64,000 bases of DNA, taken from the NCBI RefSeq assembly GCF_963675165.1, contig NC_087386.1, forward strand, positions 5,524,169-5,588,168, given 5' to 3'. A program made the position numbers and the translations under genes. The first letter of the stretch is position 1. The number at the start of each line of letters is the position of its first letter. Positions 57,801 through 64,000 of the stretch are shown piece by piece. The stretch comes from Halichondria panicea. Lineage: Eukaryota > Porifera > Demospongiae > Suberitida > Halichondriidae. The notes beneath the pieces are model-generated. The model was not told where the DNA came from. It did no database searches and saw only the letters and a program-made list of their open reading frames with translations.

Positions 57801-58604
57801 CAACAAGAGGATAAAGAGCGTGTTTCTGCCCCATTTTGTCACCATGGACATCAGTGCTTCGACGCATGAGCTCCTCCTTTCCTCCTATAGACTTGAAATA
57901 GTTGCGAATACTTTGAGGTACGTGGTTGACTTTAGGGAAATCTCCGATAACAGTGTGAATGATAAGATGACCGAATGAGAAGATGTCCAGTTTGGTAGTG
58001 TAGGTGGGCCGTTCCACACGACACTCGGGAGGCATATAGCCTACATTTCCCGGGGTGCTTGTTAGAACAATTTGAGTCAATCTCTCCAGATCAACGTATC
58101 TGGAGACACCCAGGTCTCCGATCTTGGCAGTGAGGTCCTCAGTGAGCAAGATGTTGGGAGCAGTGAGGTCACGATGGATGAGGGGAGGGGTCAGAGAGTG
58201 GAGATAGTGAAGGCCTTTGGATACATCATACAGGATATGGATTCTAGTGGCGATATTCGTGTCTCGATGGGTTTCAACGAAATTGGCCAAGTCAGAATTA
58301 TGAAGCCTTTCCATTATTAGACTGATGTCGTTCTTATCGCGGCCGTAATGGACTCCAACAAAAGCGACAATGTTGGGGTGATCCAAAACACTCAGAATAT
58401 GACACTCATTTTGGAACATTGTTACAATCCTCTCCCTCTGTCCAAGGTATCGCTCTTGGAGCAATATGTGGTGTAGTTTTTTAGCAATGCAGTCTCTTCC
58501 ATTCACCGTCACTCTAAAGACACAGCCATAAGCCCCTGAGCCAGCTTTGTTCTCCTCTAGATCCAATCCTCCTTCCACCTGGACCACCAGAGCATCAAGG
58601 TCAC
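51859..58604 (-). CDS. Kinase-ankyrin protein (K2), 14 exons, start codon lost
   Basis: Kinase exon about 58604-57709, then ankyrin exons 57565-57479, 57415-57323, 57259-57161, 54744-54646, 54595-54497, 54346-54248, 54178-54080, 53606-53508, 53457-53359, 53076-52978, 52559-52461, 52410-52309 and 51930-51859 (stop TGA). The kinase has GSGAYGCVF, IAKKL, HRDLTAPN, DLG and MPPE, as in K1. Most ankyrin exons are exactly 99 bp, phase 0, one repeat each (TALIVAAQNGHVRAVELL-type). Four repeat types recur in order, with a degraded third-type exon near 53110-53215. The ATG present in K1 and K3 is deleted here, and the codon just upstream in this frame is TAA. The gene needs another first exon or is a pseudogene. 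A RIPK4/ANKK1-like signalling role is inferred from the layout. Confidence 0.75.
52735..52903. repeat. Interspersed repeat (partner at 20596-20783)
   Basis: Contains GCTTTATTTATGCTTTATGT, TTTTTAACAAGGA, AAATTCAGTGAATT and CACAAATAGACTTTAG, shared with 20596-20783. It lies in an intron of the ankyrin gene. Confidence 0.55.
55073..55276. mobile_element. MITE family A, copy 3
   Basis: TATAGCAGGTAATTTTCGGG at the left, inverted AAAAAATTACATGCTATACA at the right, with the interior as in 15033 and 30742. It lies in the 2.4 kb ankyrin-gene intron (54745-57160). The rest of that intron has no gene, only a shared block at 55800-55975 (see 25330) and MITE family B at 56502. Confidence 0.8.
56502..56780. 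mobile_element. MITE family B, copy 3 (diverged)
   Basis: CCGTATTACTAGACATTTTG at the left and inverted GCTCGAAAAATATTCTACTA at the right. It is longer than the other copies because of an internal insertion. 56781-57100 shows nothing I recognise. Confidence 0.65.
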
Positions 58605-58956
58605 TTTATTTTGCAGCAGTTTACATAGATCTATAAAAGGCCTTAATTTCTTGTAAAACTTAATGCATGCATGTGGATGTATGCAGAATCTAGTGCTTTT
58701 ATAATAGCAACATCTTATACCCAATATTTAAGAGTACCATTAACGACCTTTACCATAGAGCTACATGCACCTGTACCCAAGCTTGAGGAAAGACTGTCTA
58801 ATAATAACTATAATTATGATCACACAATGATAATAACGAATGTTCAGCTAAAATGTTGGATATAAAACGCTAATGTCAACTAATCTTGTGAGTATAATAA
58901 CACTTGTAAAAATGTTTAATCATATATAATTATAATAAGTTTCTACTGGTACTGGT

Positions 58957-61900
58957 TCAGTTGTCACTAGCGGTGGTGACTGTGACCAAGGAGAGCAACT
59001 CCGCCAGGAAGACATCTGGGTTGTCAATAGCAACCAGCAACCCTGTGCACGACAAAGCAAAAAAATTAAAATTGTGCAGACAAAATGAAGTTTATAATTA
59101 TACAGCATACGAACGATTTAAACAAAAATGGGTATGTCACATGGTTTAGGTACAAGTCACATGACTCACCCATGACATCAAGGAACTCTTGGAAGGACTC
59201 ACATAATTGCACCTGATCTTGGAACTCTGTCAACAGCTGCAGCAACAGATCGAACCATGATTAAAACAATTGTTTAATACCTTTAACAGCATAATACGTG
59301 TACCTCTTTAGGAAATAGTTTACTTTAGGATGGTTTATGAGCAGATGGTTTGACAATGCCATGAGCACACAATAGACAAAGGAAGGTGATAATTTCCATA
59401 AAGATCTTTATGGCAGCTGTACCTTGTCGCTAGCTTCCAGCACGGTGCTATCATTGGTCCGAACGTGCTCCAGTAAAGCTGTGGGCAGGTCACTACCAGA
59501 CACTGACAGTGTGGTCTTGAGGACTCGATGTAGACTGTCCACTAGTGAGAACATCATTAGTAGCGGCTTGTACACCGAGAACTCTGCCGGGGAGGACGAG
59601 GAGAGACTGTGGGGGGTATATGTGGGTGGGGCCACAGATGAATGAGTGTATAATTATGTGTGTGTGGGTGAATAATAAAGCCAGTCACTATAAAATTATC
59701 ATAGTTCAAAAAATACTTCGAAGATGTGTTGGCTGACTTAAAGAGTACGGATTAACTACAATATTAATGGATCTCATCAGATCTAGAGATGTAGTACCGT
59801 GGACCCACCTCTTGATGAGGGAGGAGCTACTGTTCCTGGCATGGGCCAACACTAACAGTCTCTTGAGGATGGTGGTCCGATGCTCCTCCCACTCACTCAA
59901 CGACTGGATGAACAGTGACACCACCAGCTGGTACTGGGGACCGTCCAACTAGCAGAGGAGGGTGGCAAAGGTCAAGAGCAAGCCACGTACCATAAAAAGC
60001 GTTTTGCCATTAAGAGTAACATACAGTAGAAGGTGCAGCAATAATTACTATGGCTATTGTGCATATGCTGACATATTACTATTATAGCAAACAATGCTTA
60101 TAGTGTAGGGTTGACATTTGTAACCACTTGTGTTCACCTCATAAGCGGAGGAGACCCAGGTGTCAGGAGCAGCTGCCAGGAAGGTTGCTAGGTTCCTCTC
60201 CTCTCTCTGGTAGCAGTGACTCCTGTGCAGGGTGGCAGAACAAAGCAAGATAATGTACACTATAAGATATAAATTGTAAGTCCCCAATCAATAATATAAG
60301 AGGGCATTTTGAGCTTAGAATGCACTGAAGAGAATAAGTATTGCTTACTAACAAACAAAACTTATCCCACACAAGTCAAATCTTTTTAACGCTTAAAAGA
60401 AAGCTAAAAAAATGGGCATTGCAGACACTATAGACACTATAATCAAACTTTTGAGAAGACAGATTAATTTTACATAACAGGTTTAGCATGCAGGCCACAT
60501 TAGTTAGTGCTCACAGGTTCATGACGTGTGCTCCAACATGAAGGTAGTAGGGGAGCAGGTGCATGTTGCTCTGTGGACCGCCCCCTCCACTTTCCCCACT
60601 GAAGGACTTCTCGTAGGCAAACCGGACCAGAAGCAGTCGAATATCGTGAGCGAGGGTGTGGAAGGAGGGGTCAAATAGTCCAGTACACTCTTGTAGGTAG
60701 TTGTGGAACCTGGAGGTGTGTGTGTGGGTGGGATATTACCAGCTGTACTCCTAAGGAGGTCGTGGCTAAATGGTATTAGCTCTAGACAGAAATAGCTGAC
60801 ATGTGCCTAGACAGATATTAGCATACCTTGCAACAGAACTCGAGAAGTTGGTATGTGAAATCTGTGAGAAAATGGACAATACATTAATCTAGTTGTGGCA
60901 TTTGAATACTAAACCTACTTATGTTCTGGCCTAAGCTAAACACGCACACACTAGCGGTTGTTATAACAGTTCACTACTGGCCCGCTGGTATCTCACCTCG
61001 GGCCCCCATATCGGCAGTAAGGCGTTGCACTTGGTGTTGGCGTTCTGTAGAGTAGCACTTTCCCATTCGTCTCGACTCCGGGCAAGTCTGCAGAGGGAAG
61101 AAGTGGGGGTGGTGACAATGACACAATCTACCTCCAAACATAGATATTCACGACATAATGTACATTGTACATCCTACAAACAATACATGTTATAGTTATA
61201 ACACGGGCACAAGGGATGTATGGAATATATTGCACTGAAGCACGAGGGCGCCAGCCCCGAGGGCTGAGTGCAATATATGCCATGCAGCCCGAGTGCACGT
61301 GTTATAACTAGTTTATATCCCGAGGGCATAGCAACATAACACTGTCCTAGTAACACAATATAAACAGCACAAAAAAAGACAGAGACAACTCTAGACACAG
61401 CTCCATCTCTTCTCTCTTCTAGACGCCAGTATCTGCAGCGTATAAGATTGGCATGACCGACGAATGGCTTGACACAAAATTGTTGGAGTTTCAACTGAAA
61501 TCTACAAAACAGCCCCACCCCACTTCTGGTGCTGCAAAACAGCGCCGCCCCACTTACTGCTGCAAAGAAACAGCCCCACCCCACTACTCAGTGAATACAT
61601 GGTATTAGCTGCTGGTCTACGCTCGGCCTCGTAACCAAGCCAAGAAAGCTCGCTTCTACACTGCTGCAAAACAGCTCATGCCCCCAGCAAAAAGAGCCAC
61701 TTCTAGTGCTACGGTGAAGCAGAATTGACATGCATCACGATGTCGAGGACTAGGTCGATCTAGGAACACAGAATCTTCCACAAAATGAATCTTGGACAAT
61801 TTTAAAACCTGCATGGTTGCAAGAAGAAACTCCAGCAGTGCTGAACATTCATTCCTGCATGGCTGGACATACTTTGATACTTGTTATTTCTCATGCATAT

Positions 61901-63498
61901 TAATTTAATTTTAATTTAATTGTCTGTCTAATTGCCAGAGGGGCGTTTTGCGGTCAGTGCAATATGACTTTCAGCAGTGCAATATGCTTTATATTGCACT
62001 TGGCAACAACGTAGCAACGGGATATAAGCTCTATATAACAACTGCTTATAACACCATTGTATTGTAGTGTGTCATGAGAGCTATTGTAACAGTGGACCAG
62101 CTATGGACTTGCTAGCAACTAGAACACAAAGGTCATTATTTCCAGGGATAGATTTGAGGTGAACGTACTTGACAGCTGCAGAGTGACATTCGTAGTGGAC
62201 CACGTTGAAGTGTGACACGGTGGAGTAGCCCTGGGGGAACAAAATGGAGGCATCACATAACACACATCCTTACAGCAAAATTCAAGAGGAGCTAAGAGTG
62301 AAGTTTGTATACAGGTACAAGAGTCACCATGGATACGGTGAATGATGTACTCACCACAGTCTTGCGTGGTTTGTTCTCAAACTCGTCCAGTGCCACTTTC
62401 CTCGTGTACGTGTAGATACCGAGAATCTGGAGGCAAGGCAACAAGAGAATGACATTAATACAAAATAGGCATTACCACTTGTACAAAACGACTCAATAAT
62501 AATTCACACAATTATAATAGGTGGTTTTGTACGGTCACTCTCCACCAAGCCCTACCCCCTAACACACCTTCTGCGGTTGATTCTTATAGCCCTCGAGGCA
62601 AATGCAGCACTTTAGGCCTGACTCTTCGATCAGCTGTCCCTCCATCTCCGACACGAGTGTGGACTGTGCGATCACCTGACCCTTCTCGTTCACTTCCATA
62701 CCCAGTGCACCCAGCTCCTTCTGTCTCATGGCCATTGCTCGTCGTTTCTTCTCCTCTCTAGTTGCCTTACGGACTCTCTTAATCTGAAGGGGGAGGGACA
62801 TTACTAGCTGACTGTACTGTACACACACATGTGCTGTACACTCGAGGAAGAAGAAATGTAGTTTCACATGTACCGAACTTAAGCACTCTTTTAATATTGG
62901 TCAGAGGGGGCAGATTGCTATATAAAGTTACCACATAACGTGTATTTATACTTGCATAATGTAGCAGCGGTAATTGCATTGAGTTTCACCAGACATTAGG
63001 AAAGAGGCCCTCCAACAATGCACCCACCACTGCTGGCCACATATATGGCCACTCTCTCCTTCACATCGACAACCTCTAGTATCATACATTTCACAGTGAA
63101 AACTGAAAACTTAACAAGAGGTGCTTTTAGAGTGAAGACTTACAACCAGGTAGATAGGTAGTTACACCAGTACACTACACTAACTGCTTTGGTGTGCAAA
63201 TATACACGCCCTAATTAAAGTTCCAGGTAGAATTCTGGACACAAAATGCCACCTCATCATTCTTACCTCTTCATAACATGGTGGATGCTCTGCCACGACC
63301 TCTAGAAGGTTCTCAGCGAGCGTGCCGATGTGCTGGTCAGAGGCCACCTGCTCTAGTAGGTGGAGTTCTGAAATGACCTCCTTGAGTATCTCCTGTGTCT
63401 TCGTGTGCCAATGACAGAGACCGGCGAGCATCTTAAGCACGTACGGTAGTGATGGTTGGGAGATGCACAACTTCCACTCGGGAGTGTCGAAGGAGCCA
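58957..63498 (-). CDS. UBR4: UBR4 3' end with hemi-RING (right copy)
   Basis: Exons in transcript order: 63498-63267, 62783-62568, 62426-62355, 62230-62169 (these four match the left copy at 1571-242), then 61087-60997, 60861-60827, 60709-60515, 60222-60138, 59948-59809, 59606-59423, 59236-59170 and 59042-58957 with TGA stop. This gives an unbroken C-terminus: hemi-RING ([37 protein letters not shown]), then [20 protein letters not shown] through [11 protein letters not shown]. It shows which exons should follow off the left edge of the window. The gene continues off the right edge. The intron 61088-62168 carries an insertion that the left copy lacks. Confidence 0.88.
61190..62033. mobile_element. 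0.84 kb insertion in a UBR4 intron, absent from the left copy
   Basis: Compared with 1-240 and 35638-35849, the intron is interrupted here. The insert has an inverted pair at its left end (GTTATAACACGGGCAC...CATGG versus CCATGCAGCCCGAGTGCACG then TGTTATAAC). It repeats GTGCAATAT near both ends. It has a 136-codon open frame on the minus strand that I do not recognise. About 7 bp of host sequence (CTCGATC) are missing at the junction. Element class unclear. Confidence 0.65.
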
Positions 63499-64000
63499 CT
63501 GTGTGTGCGGAGAAAGGGGGGGGAGGGGCTTATAGAATAATGTTACACTGCTTTACTTTATTAATCTGAAAGGGGGGGGGGGACTTTACTAGTACTGTGC
63601 ACAAACATGTGATGTGCTGAACAACTAAAGGAAGGAGAAACACACTTAGCCTAGCTGAGCCTAAGGGCTTTTTTAATCATAGTAGGGGTGCAGATTGCTA
63701 CCTAAAGTTACCGTATAATGTGTACTTATTTCAGAATTGTTATTATACGTATAATGTAGCAGCGGTAATTGCATTGAGTTTCAGCGTGCATTAGGAAAGA
63801 GGCCCTCCAACAATGCACCCACCACTGCTGGCCACATATATGGCCACTCTCTCCTTCACATCGACAACCTCTAGTATCATACATTTCACCTTTCAGTGAA
63901 AACTTAACAAGAGGTGCTTTTAGAGTGAAGACCTACACTTACAACTAGGAAGGTTAATTGCTGAGTAAATCCGTTAATGACAGACTGCAAAGCTAAAACA
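61960..64000. repeat. Near-identical duplicate of 60-2073
   Basis: From about 62034 to the window end, exons, introns and intron repeats match positions 108-2073 with only scattered single-base and short indel differences (for example TAAAGTTGGTA against TGAAGTTTGTA near 370). Same orientation, offset about 61.93 kb. Confidence 0.9.

Noticed and set aside
61174-61584. 136-codon minus-strand open frame in the 61 kb insertion
   Set aside because: No recognisable domain and low-complexity cysteine content. Kept as part of the insertion and not called as a gene.
1-64000. CRISPR arrays, bacterial operons, rRNA or tRNA genes
   Set aside because: No spaced direct repeats of that type, no Shine-Dalgarno-led operons and no tRNA or rRNA that I could recognise. 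The intron structure is clearly eukaryotic.

Overview
The window is animal nuclear DNA, most likely from a demosponge; an Amphimedon-type genome fits best. It is AT-rich and intron-dense. Exons are 60-300 bp, separated by 50-600 bp GT-AG introns that are crowded with short inverted-repeat elements. It also carries membrane-anchored relatives of spongin short-chain collagen. I could not run searches, so the organism and gene names rest on my recognition of conserved protein families.

Layout. (1) 0.2-15.5 kb, minus strand: 29 exons of the C-terminal third of the giant E3 ligase UBR4 (p600), running off the left edge. (2) 15.7-27.5 kb, plus strand: four intact single-exon genes for type II membrane proteins with a spongin short-chain collagen C4-type ectodomain, with several broken copies between them. 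Transposable elements with clear target-site duplications (TTAA, TA, 9 bp) sit in the spacers. (3) 28.9-35.6 kb, minus strand: partial duplicates, namely one UBR4 exon, a Death-domain exon, a dead kinase and the last eight UBR4 exons. (4) 36.5-44.1 kb, minus strand: a kinase-ankyrin exon pair, then IQGAP-type helical repeats, WW and IQ exons, then ZU5 and Death exons. All splice phases I worked out are compatible, so this may be one composite gene. (5) 44.6-49.1 kb, plus strand: relics of a fatty-acid transport protein (SLC27A), a procollagen galactosyltransferase (COLGALT) and the C-terminus of ACBD6. (6) 49.3-58.6 kb, minus strand: a kinase followed by 13 ankyrin exons, most exactly 99 bp and phase 0, with a partial duplicate of its 3' end and a UBR4 fragment. 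(7) 58.9-64.0 kb, minus strand: the true 3' end of a UBR4 gene. Its 62.0-64.0 kb part is nearly identical to 0.06-2.07 kb.

The window therefore looks like a locus built by repeated segmental duplication around the UBR4 3' end. Kinase, ankyrin and ZU5-Death cassettes were shuffled next to it, and phase-0 exons let domains be added or lost without breaking the frame. The most unusual item is the candidate kinase-ankyrin-IQGAP-ZU5-Death composite. It joins RIP-kinase-like, scaffold-like and death-signalling modules, which would suit an innate-immune or stress receptor; that role is inference only.
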